64,000 nt of DNA from Aristolochia californica (taxonomy: Eukaryota > Streptophyta > Magnoliopsida > Piperales > Aristolochiaceae). Shown here piece by piece: positions 54,923 to 64,000 of this stretch. The stretch's first letter is position 1, and each line of letters opens with the position of its first letter. The position numbers and the translations under genes are program-made. The stretch spans positions 10,253,406 through 10,317,405 of the forward strand of contig JARWKL010000007.1 of assembly GCA_029961685.1 (NCBI GenBank), in the 5' to 3' direction. The notes under the pieces are model-generated. The model was not told where the DNA came from. It made no database searches and saw only the letters and a list, made by a program, of their open reading frames with translations.

Positions 54923-55489
54923 TTTATCGGTCAATCATACATAACGGGATATATTTTTTAAGGAAATGAGTTAAGGATTGGGAGTCAACACTCTGCTAAA
55001 AATTCCCACGCTTCCACCTTTTTGCAACGATTGCAAAACTAGATATATGAAAACTAGAAAGCGTTAACAATCCATAAAAGTTACAGACACTTTTTGGAAT
55101 TATCTCTCTCTATAATTGTGCATTTCCATTTTAGCTGTATACTTTTTCCTTAACTAAAAACTTCAGTTTTCACTTTGCCCTTTATCTCTCGTAAACAAAA
55201 AAGATTAGGCATACATATCTCAAAAAAATAAAAATTTGAGAGTTTATGTATGCAAAAAATTTAGAACGACAACAAATGTAAGGTATGAAAATTCTTCACA
55301 CACCACAAATGTACACAAAAGTTTTGATATCCAAGTTTGGGAAATTCCACATGTTCAACCCTAATAGCATGGAATTTTATAAGAAAGTGATTTCCAATTG
55401 ATCCTACACATGTTTCAAATGTGGATATGCATGCTTGAAACATATTAAAGATGTAGATGACCTAACAATCATAGACGATTGTAAAGTGA
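54923..55489 (+). repeat. Truncated unit, ~100-bp deletion at ~55,460
   Basis: GATGTAGATGACCTAACAATCATAG fuses two places where TGACCTA normally occurs, namely GATGACCTATGG and GCTGACCTAACAATC. The 7-bp TGACCTA is kept once, so this looks like a deletion between short direct repeats. The unit is 567 bp. Confidence 0.9.
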
Positions 55490-57120
55490 TTTATCAGTCA
55501 ATCATGCGTAATGGGCTATATTTTTGTGAGAAATGACTTAAGGATTGGGAGTCAACACTCAGCTAAAAAATTCCCCCGCCCCCTCCCCCTTTTTTGACGA
55601 TTGCAAAATCTGATCTATAAACTCTAGAAAGAGTTTACAATCCCTGAAAGTTACAGATACTTTTTGGAATTATCTCTCTCTACATTTATGCATTTCCATT
55701 TTAGATGTATACTTTTTCCTTAAATCAAAACTTGAGTTTTTACTTTTCCCTTTATCTCACGTAAACAAAAAAGATAAGGCGGACATATCACCACAAAATG
55801 AAAATTTTAGATTTTATGTATGCAAAAAATTTAGAACAACAACAAATGTAAGCAATAAAATTTATTCTCACCCACAAATTAACACAAAAGTTTTGATATC
55901 CAAGTTTGGGGAAAGAAAATTTATTCACACACCACAAATGAGCACAAAATTTTTGATATCCAAGTTTTGGAAATTCCACTAGTTCAACCCCGATAGCTTG
56001 GAATTTTATAAGAAAGAGATTTCAAATTGATACTATAATTGTTTTCAATGTAGATATGCGTGTTTGAAACATATTAAAGATGCAGATGATCTATGGATCC
56101 AAACCTCATTAAATTTTAAAGTTTGGGTGCTGTGGGATATTTCCTCGAGCCAAATAAGTCATTATTTTGCGCATTTACAAAAACGTTGACCTAACAATCA
56201 AAGATGATTGTAAATTTATTTATCAGTCAATAATGCGTAACAGGAAATACTTTTGTAAGAAATAAATTATGGATTGGGAGTCAACACTCAGCTAAAAATT
56301 CAACCGCCTCCCCCTTTTGGCAACGATTTCAAAACCTAATATATAAAAACTACAAAGAGTTTACAATCCCTAAAAGTTAAAGACACTTTTTGGAATTATC
56401 TCTCTCTACATTTGTGCATGTCCATTTTAGATGTAAACTTTTTCCTTAACACAAAACTTGAATTTTCACTTTTCCCTTTATCTCTCATAAAAAAAAAGAT
56501 AAGGCAAACAAATCACGACAAAATGAAAATTTTAGAGTTTATGTATGCAAAAATATTAGAACAACAACAAATGTTAGCAAAGAAAATTTATTCACTCACC
56601 ACAAATGAACACAAAAGTTTTGATATCCAAGTTTGGAAAATTCCACTAGTTCAACCCTAATAGCATGGAATTTTATAAGAAAGAGATTTCTAATTGATCC
56701 TACACATGTTTTAAATGTGGATATGCATGTTTGAAAAATGTTACAGATGCAGATGACCTATGGATCCAAACCTCATTAAATTATCAAGTTTGGGTGTGGT
56801 GGGATATTTACCCGAGGCAAACAATCCATTATTTTGCTCGTTCACAAAAAAGTTGCCCTACCAATCATAGATGATTGTAAAGTGATTTATCAGTCAATCA
56901 TGCGTAACGGGCTATATTTTAGTAAGAAATGACTTATGGATTGGGAGTCAACACTCAGCAAAAAATTCCTCCGCCTCCCCTTTTTCCCGACGATTGGAAA
57001 ACCTGATATATAAAAACTAAAAAGAGTTTACAATCCCCAAAACTTATAGACACTTTTTGGAATTATCTCTCTCTACATTTGTGCATTTCAATTTTAGATG
57101 TATACTTTGTCCTTAAATCA
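55490..57120 (+). repeat. Copy 1 of a 4.02-kb-offset duplication
   Basis: This stretch matches 59,510-61,143 at an offset of 4,020-4,024 bp. Shared rare variants are CACGTA(A/G)ACAAAAAAG, a 59-60 bp internal duplication ending GGGAAAGAAAATTTATTC, GTTTTCAATGTAGATATG, AGAAATAAATTATGGATTGG, TTGTGCATGTCCATTTTAG, GGCAAACAATCCATTATTTTG and TATACTTTGTCCTTAAATC. A new breakpoint followed by a shared internal duplication is hard to gain twice, so the two stretches descend from one segment. Confidence 0.85.
55853..55970 (+). repeat. 59-bp internal tandem duplication
   Basis: The block from AATAAAATTTATTC to CCAAGTTTGG (55,853-55,911) is followed by a second version (55,912-55,970) with the sequence CACACACCACAAATGAGC. 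The two versions differ at several bases, so the duplication is not brand new or has been converted since. It lengthens the unit to 729 bp. Confidence 0.86.
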
Positions 57121-58224
57121 AAACTTGAGTTTTCACCCTTCCCTTTATCTCTTGTAAACAAAAAAGTTAAGGCAAACAAATGAAAACAAAAATGAAAATT
57201 TTAGAGTTTGTGTATGCAAAAGTTTTAGAACTACAACAAATGTAAGAAAAGAAAATTTATTCACACACGACAAATGAACACAAAAGTTTTGATATCCAAG
57301 TTTGGGAAATTCCACTAGTTCAACCCTGATAGCTGGGAATTTTATAAGAAAGATATTTCTAATTGATCGTGCACATGTTTTAAATGTGGATATACATGCT
57401 AGAAACATGTTAAAGATGTAGATGACCTGTGGATCCAAACCTCATTAAATGCTCATGTTTGGCTACGGTGGGATATTTACCCGAGCCGAATAAGCCATTA
57501 TTTTGCCCACTTACAAAAAACCTGACCTAAAAATCGTAGATGATTGTAAAGTGATTTATCGGTCAATCATGCGTAACAGGCTATATTTTTTTAAAAAATG
57601 AGTTAAGGCTTGGGAGTCAACACTTTGCAAAAAATTCCCACGCTTTCCCCTTTTCCCAATGATTACAAAACCAAATATATGAAAACTAGAATACGCTTAC
57701 AATCCATGAAAGTTACGGACACTGTTTGGAATTATCTCTCTCTACATTTCGGCATTTCCATTTGAGATGTAAACTTTTTCCTAAAATCAAAACTTGAGTT
57801 TTCCCTTTTCCCTTTTTCCTCTCATAAACACAAAAGATATGGCAAACAGATCACAACAAAATGAAGAATTTAGAGTTTATGTATGCAAAAAGTTTTGAAC
57901 AACAACAAATGTAAGTAAAGAAAATTTATTCACACACCACAAATGAACACAAAATTTTTGATATCCAAGTTTGGGAAATTCCTCTAGTTCAAACCCTCAT
58001 AGCTTGGAATTTTAAAAGAAAGAGATTTGTGATTGATCCTATACATGTATTAAATGTGGATATGCATGTTTGAAACATGTTAAAGACGCAGATGACAAAT
58101 GGATTCAAACCTCATTAATTTCTCAAGTTTGGGTGCGGTGGGATATTTCCCCAAGCCAAACAAGCCATTATTTTGCCCATTTACAAAAAATTTGACCTAA
58201 CAATCATAGATGATTGTAAAGTTA

Positions 58225-58816
58225 TTTATCGGTCAATCACACGTAACGGGATATATTTTTGTAAGAAATGACTTATGGATTGGGACTCAACACTCAGCTA
58301 AAAATTTCCCCGCCCCTCCCCCCCTTTTCCCGACGATTGCAAAACCTGATATACAACAACTAGAAAGAGTCTAAAATCCCTAAAACTTACAAACACTTTT
58401 GGGAATTAACTCTCTCTACATTTGTGCATTTCCATTTTAGATGTATACTTTCTCCTTAAATCAAAACTTGAGTTTTCGCTTTTCCTTTTGTCTCTTGTAA
58501 ACAAAAAAGATAAGGCAAACATATTAAAACAAAATGAAAATATTAGAGGTTGTGTATGCAAAAAATTTAGAACTACAACATTTGAAAGCATAGAAAATTT
58601 ATTCACACACGACAAATGAACGCAAAATTTTTGATATCCAAGTTTTGGAAATTCCACTAGTTCAACCCTGATAGCTTGGAATTTTATAAAAAAAAAGATT
58701 TCTAATTGATCCTACACATGTTTTAAATGTGGATATACATGCTAGAAACATGTTAAAGATGCAGATGACCTATGGATCCAAACCTGACCTAACAATTGTA
58801 GATGATTGTAAAGTGA
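58225..58816 (+). repeat. Truncated unit, ~75-bp deletion at ~58,785
   Basis: GGATCCAAACCT is joined to GACCTAACAATTG. The CATTAAATTCTCAAG, GGGATATTTACCC and CCATTATTTTGCCC segments are absent. The unit is 592 bp and is a type A unit directly before a type B unit. Confidence 0.88.
58308..58331 (-). other. Potential G-quadruplex (expanded C-rich tract)
   Basis: The plus strand has C runs of 4, 4, 7 and 3 separated by G, T and TTTT. The minus strand therefore has four G runs of at least three with loops of 4, 1 and 1, which fits the standard G-quadruplex pattern. Ordinary units have runs of 5, 2, 5 and 3 here and do not meet the three-tetrad rule. Confidence 0.6.
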
Positions 58817-59130
58817 TTTATGAGTCAATCATGCGTAAAGGGCTATACTTTTTAAGGAAATGACTTAAGGATTGGGAGTCAACACTCTGCTAAAAATTCT
58901 CACGCTTCCGCCTTTTCCCAATGATTGCAAAACCAGATATATGAAAACTAGAAAATGTTTACAATCCATAAAAGTTACGGACAATTTTTGGAATTATCTC
59001 TCTCTACATTTGTGCATTTCCATTTTAGATGTATACTTTTTCTTTAATGAAAAAATGGAGTTTTCACTTTGCCCTTTATCTCTCGTAAACAAAAAAGATA
59101 AGGCACACATATTTCAACAAAATAAGAATT

Positions 59131-59178
59131 TTAGAGTTTATGTATGCAAAAAAATTAGAGTTTATGTATGCATAAAAT
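59131..59178 (+). repeat. 24-bp tandem duplication
   Basis: TTAGAGTTTATGTATGCAAA continues to 59,154 and is repeated with one or two changes at 59,155-59,178. It explains the unusual 693-bp unit length here. Confidence 0.9.
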
Positions 59179-59509
59179 TTAGTACGACAAAAAATGTAAG
59201 GAATGAAAAAATTATTCACACACCATAAATGTACACAAAAGTTTTGATATCCAAGTTTGGGAAACTCCACATGTTCAACCCTGATAGCATGGAATTTTAT
59301 AAGAAAGAGATTTCTAATTGATCCTACACATGTTTTAAATGTGGATATGCATGCATGAAACATGTTAAAGATGAAGATGACCTATAGATCCAAACCTCAT
59401 TAAATTCTCAAGTTTTGGTGCAATGGGATATTTACCCGTGCCAAATAAACCATTATTTTGCCCATTTACAAAAAAGCTGACCTAACAATCATCAATGATT
59501 GTAAACTGA

Positions 59510-61143
59510 TTTATCGGTCAATCATGCGTAACGGGCTATATTTTTTTGAGAAATGACTTATGGATTTAGAGTCAACACTAAGCTAAAAATTCCCCCCACC
59601 CCCTTCCCCCTTTTGCCAACGATTGCGAAACCTAATATATATACTCTAGAAAGAGTTTACAATACCTAAAAGTTACAGACACTTTTTGGAATTATCTCTC
59701 TCTACATTTGTGCATTTACATTCTAGATGTACACTTTTTCCTTAAATCAAAACTTGAGTTTTTACTTTTCTCTTTATCTCACGTAGACAAAAAAGATAAG
59801 GCAAACATATCACCACAAAATGAAAATTTTAGATTTTATGTATGCAAAAAATTTAGAACAACAAAAAATATAAGAAAAGAAAATTTATTCACACACCCAA
59901 AATGAACACAAAATTTTTGATATCCAATTTTTGGGAAAGAAAATTTATTCACACACCACAAATGAGCACAAAAGTTGTGATATCCAAGTTTTGGAAATTC
60001 CACTTGTTCAACCCTGATAGCTTGGAATTTTATAAGAAAGAGATTTCTAATTGATCCTATACATGTTTTCAATGTAGATATGCATGTTTGAAAAATGTTA
60101 AAGATGCAGATGACCTATGGATCCAAACCTCATTAAATTCTCAAGTTTGGGTACGGTGGGATATTTACCTGAGCCAAAAAAGCCATTATTTTATGCTTTT
60201 ACAAAAACATTGACCTAACAATCACAGATGATTGTAAAGTTATTTACGGGTCAATAATGCGTAACGGGCAATATTTTTGTAAGAAATAAATTATGGATTG
60301 GGAGTCAACACTCAGCTAAAAATTCAATCGCCTCCCCCTGTTGGCGACGATTGCAAAACCTGATATATAAAAACTAAAAAAAGTTAACAATCCCTCAAAT
60401 TTAAAGGCACTTTTTGGAATTATCTCTCTCTACATTTGTGCATGTCCATTTTAGATGTATACTTTTTCCTTAACTCAAAACTTGAATTTTCACTTATCCC
60501 TTTATCTCTCGTAAACAAAAAAGAAAAGGCGAACAGATTACAACAAAATGAAAATTTTAGAGTTTATGTATGCAAAAACTTTAGAACGACAACAAATGTT
60601 AGCAAAGAAAATTTATTCATACACCACAAATGAACACAAAATTTTTGATATCCAAGTTTGGGATATTCCACAAGTTCAACCCTAATAGCGTGAAATTTTA
60701 TAAGAAAGAGATTTCTAATTGGTCCTACACATGTTTTAAAGGTGGATATGCATGTTTGAAACATGTAACGGATGCAGATGACCTATGGATCCAAACCTCA
60801 TTAAATTCTCAAGTTTGGGTGCGGTGGGATATTTACCCAAGGCAAACAATCCATTATTTTGCCCGTTTACAAAAAAACTGCCCAAACAATCATAGAATCG
60901 TAAAGTGATTTATCGGTCAATCATGGGTAACGGGCTATATTTTTGTAAGAAATGACTTATGGATTGGGAGTCAACACTCTACAAAAAATTCCCCCACCTC
61001 CCCTTTTTCCCGATGATTGCAAAGCCTGATATATAAAAACTAAAAAGAGTTTACAATCCCCAAAACTTGTAGACACTTTTTAGAATTATCTCTCTCTACA
61101 TTTTTGCATTTCCATTTTAGATATATACTTTGTCCTTAAATCA
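59510..61143 (+). repeat. Copy 2 of a 4.02-kb-offset duplication
   Basis: This is the partner of 55,490-57,120. Anchors correspond at 59,510/55,490, 60,242/56,219 and 60,909/56,886. Similarity to copy 1 breaks down after about 61,150, where this copy has a deletion (TTTTCATTTTTTGAG). Confidence 0.85.
59876..59995 (+). repeat. 60-bp internal tandem duplication
   Basis: The two versions are 59,876-59,935 and 59,936-59,995, each starting AAAGAAAATTTATTC or similar and ending in the ATATCCAA block. The position within the unit and the GGGAAAGAAAATTTATTC junction are the same as at 55,912, which shows shared ancestry. It makes the unit 732 bp. Confidence 0.87.
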
Positions 61144-61513
61144 AAACTTGAGTTTTCATTTTTTGAGTTTATGTATGCAAAAAATATAGAACAACAACAA
61201 ATGTAAGCAAAGAAAATTTATTCACACACCACAAATGAACACAAAAGTTTTGATATCCAAGTTTGTCAAATTCCACTAGTTCAACCCGATAGCTTGGAAT
61301 TTTATAAGAAAGTGACTTCTAATTGATCCAACATAGGTTTTAACTGTGGATATGCATGCTTGAAACATATTAAAGATGCAGATGACCTATGGATCCAAAC
61401 CTCATTAAATTTTCAAGTTTGGGTGCGGTGGGATATTTACCCGAGCCTAACTAGCCATTATTTTTCCCAAAACAAAAAAGCTGACCTAACAATCATTGAT
61501 GATTTTAAAGTGT
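60909..61513 (+). repeat. Truncated unit, ~65-bp deletion at ~61,160
   Basis: ACTTGAGTTTTCATT is joined to TTTTGAGTTTATGTATGC. The CCCTTTATCTCTCGTAAAC and AAGATAAGGCAAACAG blocks are missing. The unit is 605 bp. Confidence 0.87.
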
Positions 61514-64000
61514 TTTATCAGTCAATCATGCATAACGGGCTATATTTTTGTAAGAAATGACATAAGGATTGGGAGTCAACACTCAGCTAAAAATTCCCTT
61601 GCACCCCCTTTTCCTGACGATTGTAAAACCTTATATATAAAAACTAAAAAGAGTTTACAATCCCTAAAAGTTGTAGACACTTTTTAGAATTATCTGTCTC
61701 TACATTTATGCATTTCCATTCTAGATGTATACTTTTTCCTTAAATCAAAACTTGAGTTTTCACTTTTCCCTTTATCTCTCATAAACAAAAAAGAAAGGCA
61801 AACAGATCACAAGAAAATAAAATTTTAGAGTTTATGTATTCAAAAAATTTAGAACAACAAAAAATGTAAGCAAAAAAAATTTATTCACACACCACAAATG
61901 AATACAAAAGTTTTGATATCCAAGTTGTGGAAATTCCAGTAGTTCAACCCTGATAGCTCTGAATTTTATAAGAAAGAGATTTCAAATTGATCCTACACAT
62001 GTTTTCAATGTAGATTTGCATACTTGAAATATGTTAAAGATGCAGATGACCAGTAAATCCAAACCTCATAAAATTCTAATGTTTGCGTGGGGTGGGATAT
62101 ATACCCAAGCCAAACAAGCCATTATTTAGCCCATTTACAAAAAAACTGACCAAACAATCATAGATGATTGTAAATTGATTTATCGGTCAATCATGCATAG
62201 CGGGCTATATTTTTGTAAAAAATGACTTATGGTTTGGGATTCAACACTCAGCCATAAATTCCCTTGCCTCCCCCATTTCCGATGATTGCAAAGCCTGATT
62301 TATAAAAACTAGAAAGAGTTTACTATCCCTAAAATTTACTGGCACTTTTAGGAATTATCTCTCTCTACATTTGTGCATTTCTATTTTAGATGTATACTTT
62401 TTTCTTCAATCAAAAGTTGAGTTTTCACTTTTTTTTTTATCTCTCGTAAACAAAAATGATCATCCAAACAGATCACAACAAAATAAAATTTTAGAGTTTT
62501 TTTATGCAAAAAATTTAGAACAACAACAAATATTAGCAAAGAAAATTTATTCACACACACCACAAATGAACACAAAAGTTTTGACATCGAAGTTTTGGAA
62601 ATTCCACTAGTTCAACCCTGAAAGCTTTGAACTTTATAAGAAAGAGATTTTAATTGATCCTACACATGTTTTCAATGTGGATATGCATGATTGAAACATG
62701 TTAAAGATGCAGATGACCTACGGATCAAAACCTCATTAAATTCTCAAGTTTGGGTGCAGTGGGATATTTACCTAAGCTAAACAAGCCATTATTTTACCCA
62801 CTTACAAAAAAGCTGATCTAACAATCATAAATGATTGTAAAGTAATTTATCAGTCAATCATGCGTAACGGGGTATATTTTTGTAAGAAATAACTTCAGGA
62901 TTGGGGGTCATCACTCAGCTAAAAATTCCATCGCCTCCCCCTTTTTTTCCAGATGATAGAAAAACCTTATATATAAAAACTGGAAACAGTTTACAATCCC
63001 TAAAAGTTACAAAAACTTTTTGGAATTATCACTCTCTATATTGGTGCATTTACATTTTAGATGTATACTTTTTCCTTAATTCAAAACTTTAGTTTTCACT
63101 CTACCCTTTATCTGTCGAAAACAAAAAAGATAAGGCAAACAGATCACAAAAAAATGAAAATTTTAGAGTTTATGTATGCAAAAAATTTAGAACAACAACA
63201 AATGTAAGCAAATAATTTTTTTCTCACACCACAAATGAACACAAAAGTTTTGATATCCATGTTAGGGAAATTCCACTAGTTCAACCCTGATAGCTTGGAA
63301 TTTTATAAGAAAGAGATTTCTAATTGATCCTACACATGTTTTAAATGTGGATATGCATGCTTGAAACATGTGAAAGATGCAGATGACCTATGGATAAACA
63401 ACCTAATTAAATTCTCAACTTTCAGTGTGGTGGAATATTTACCTGAGCCAAACAAGCCGTTATTTTTCCCATCTACAAAAAATTTGACCTAACAATCATA
63501 GATGATTTTAAAGTGAATTATCGGTCAATCATGCGTAACAGGCTATATTTTTATAGGAAATGACTTATGGATAGGGAGTCAACACTCAGCTAAAAATTCC
63601 CCCGCCTCCCCTTTTTTTTCTTGACGATTACAAAAACCTGATATTTAAAAACAAGAAAGAGTTAACATATCCCTAAAAGTTACAGACACATTTTGGAATT
63701 ATCTCTCTCTACATTTGTGCATTTCAATTTTAGATGTATACTTTTTTCTTTAATCAAAACTTGAGTTTTCACTTTTCCATTTATCTCTTGTAAACAAAAA
63801 AGATAAGGCAAATAGATCACAAGAAAATGAAAATTTTAGAGTTTATGTTTGCAAAAAAATTAGAACAACAATAAATGTAAGCAAAGAAAATTTATTCACA
63901 CACCACAAATGAACACAAAAGTTTTGATATCCAAGTTTAGGAAACACCACTAGTTCAACCCTTATAGCTTGGAATTTTATAAGAAAGAGATTTCTAATTG

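Larger units (their letters stand above)
1..64000 (+). repeat. ~667-bp AT-rich satellite, head-to-tail array
   Basis: Every part of the window except 598-910 aligns to one monomer of about 667 bp. Landmarks run in a fixed order: the anchor TTTATCGGTCAATCAT, GGGCTATATTTTTGTAAG, a C-rich tract, TATATAAAAACTAGAAAGAG, CATTTCCATTTTAGATG, AAAACTTGAGTTTT, AACAACAACAAATGTAAGC, CACACACCACAAATGAAC, CACATGTTTTAAATGTGG, GGGATATTTACCCGAGCC and ACAATCATAGATGATTGT. I placed 96 anchors, most 662-671 bp apart, all in the same orientation. Units differ from each other by scattered substitutions and small indels. Such an array is typical of plant constitutive heterochromatin; centromeric or other location is not shown by the sequence. 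I do not recognise the family. The array runs off both ends of the window. Confidence 0.97.
52308..64000 (+). repeat. Satellite block 6: most rearranged part of the array
   Basis: Anchors lie at 52308, 52929, 53598, 54256, 54923, 55490, 56219, 56886, 57555, 58225, 58817, 59510, 60242, 60909, 61514, 62179, 62846 and 63516. Unit lengths vary here from 567 to 732 bp. Deletions lie near 52,450, 55,460, 58,785 and 61,160, and internal duplications near 55,853-55,970, 59,131-59,178 and 59,876-59,995. The last unit is cut by the window end. Confidence 0.93.

Noticed and set aside
1..64000. CRISPR array
   Set aside because: The repeat unit is about 667 bp and has no unique spacers between short identical repeats. 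The plant-type retrotransposon also makes a prokaryotic origin implausible.

Overview
The whole 64 kb window is one tandem satellite array. It holds no protein-coding, rRNA or tRNA gene that I can support. A strongly AT-rich monomer of about 667 bp is repeated head to tail, always in the same orientation, from the first base to the last, so the array continues beyond both ends. Using the conserved motif TTTATCGGTCAATCAT as an anchor, I can place 96 unit starts. One further anchor has been deleted near 25,276. Most spacings are 662-671 bp, and outliers are explained by visible deletions or short internal duplications.

The only non-satellite DNA is a 313-bp insertion at 598-910. It has two identical 82-bp terminal repeats (TG...CA), a 5-bp target duplication (GGGAA), and a primer-binding site TGGTATCAGAGC complementary to the 3' end of plant initiator-Met tRNA. 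It is a non-autonomous TRIM/SMART-type LTR retrotransposon. This points to a land-plant nuclear genome, and the array is likely heterochromatic (centromeric, pericentromeric, knob or subtelomeric). The sequence does not say which, and I do not recognise the satellite family or species.

Layout: 1-597 is array, 598-910 is the TRIM, and 911 to about 37.8 kb is array with local two- and three-unit higher-order repeats marked by shared small deletions (6.3/7.6, 11.7/13.7, 17.4/19.4, 27.9/29.2 kb). From about 37.8 kb the structure is more complex. A phase of about 7.24 kb recurs at 37,836, 45,073 and 52,308. An ordered pair of variant units (A then B) recurs six times. A 4.02-kb offset duplication links about 55.5-57.1 kb with 59.5-61.1 kb through a shared 60-bp internal duplication. 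Paralogous tracts also pair at offsets of about 10.56 and 13.16 kb.

Open reading frames in the window (60-135 codons) are the same few stop-poor stretches of the monomer read again and again. Their ends drift with random indels, so I do not annotate them as genes. Each monomer also carries a perfect short inverted repeat, a TATATAAAAA motif and a C-rich tract. These are real sequence features of unproven function.
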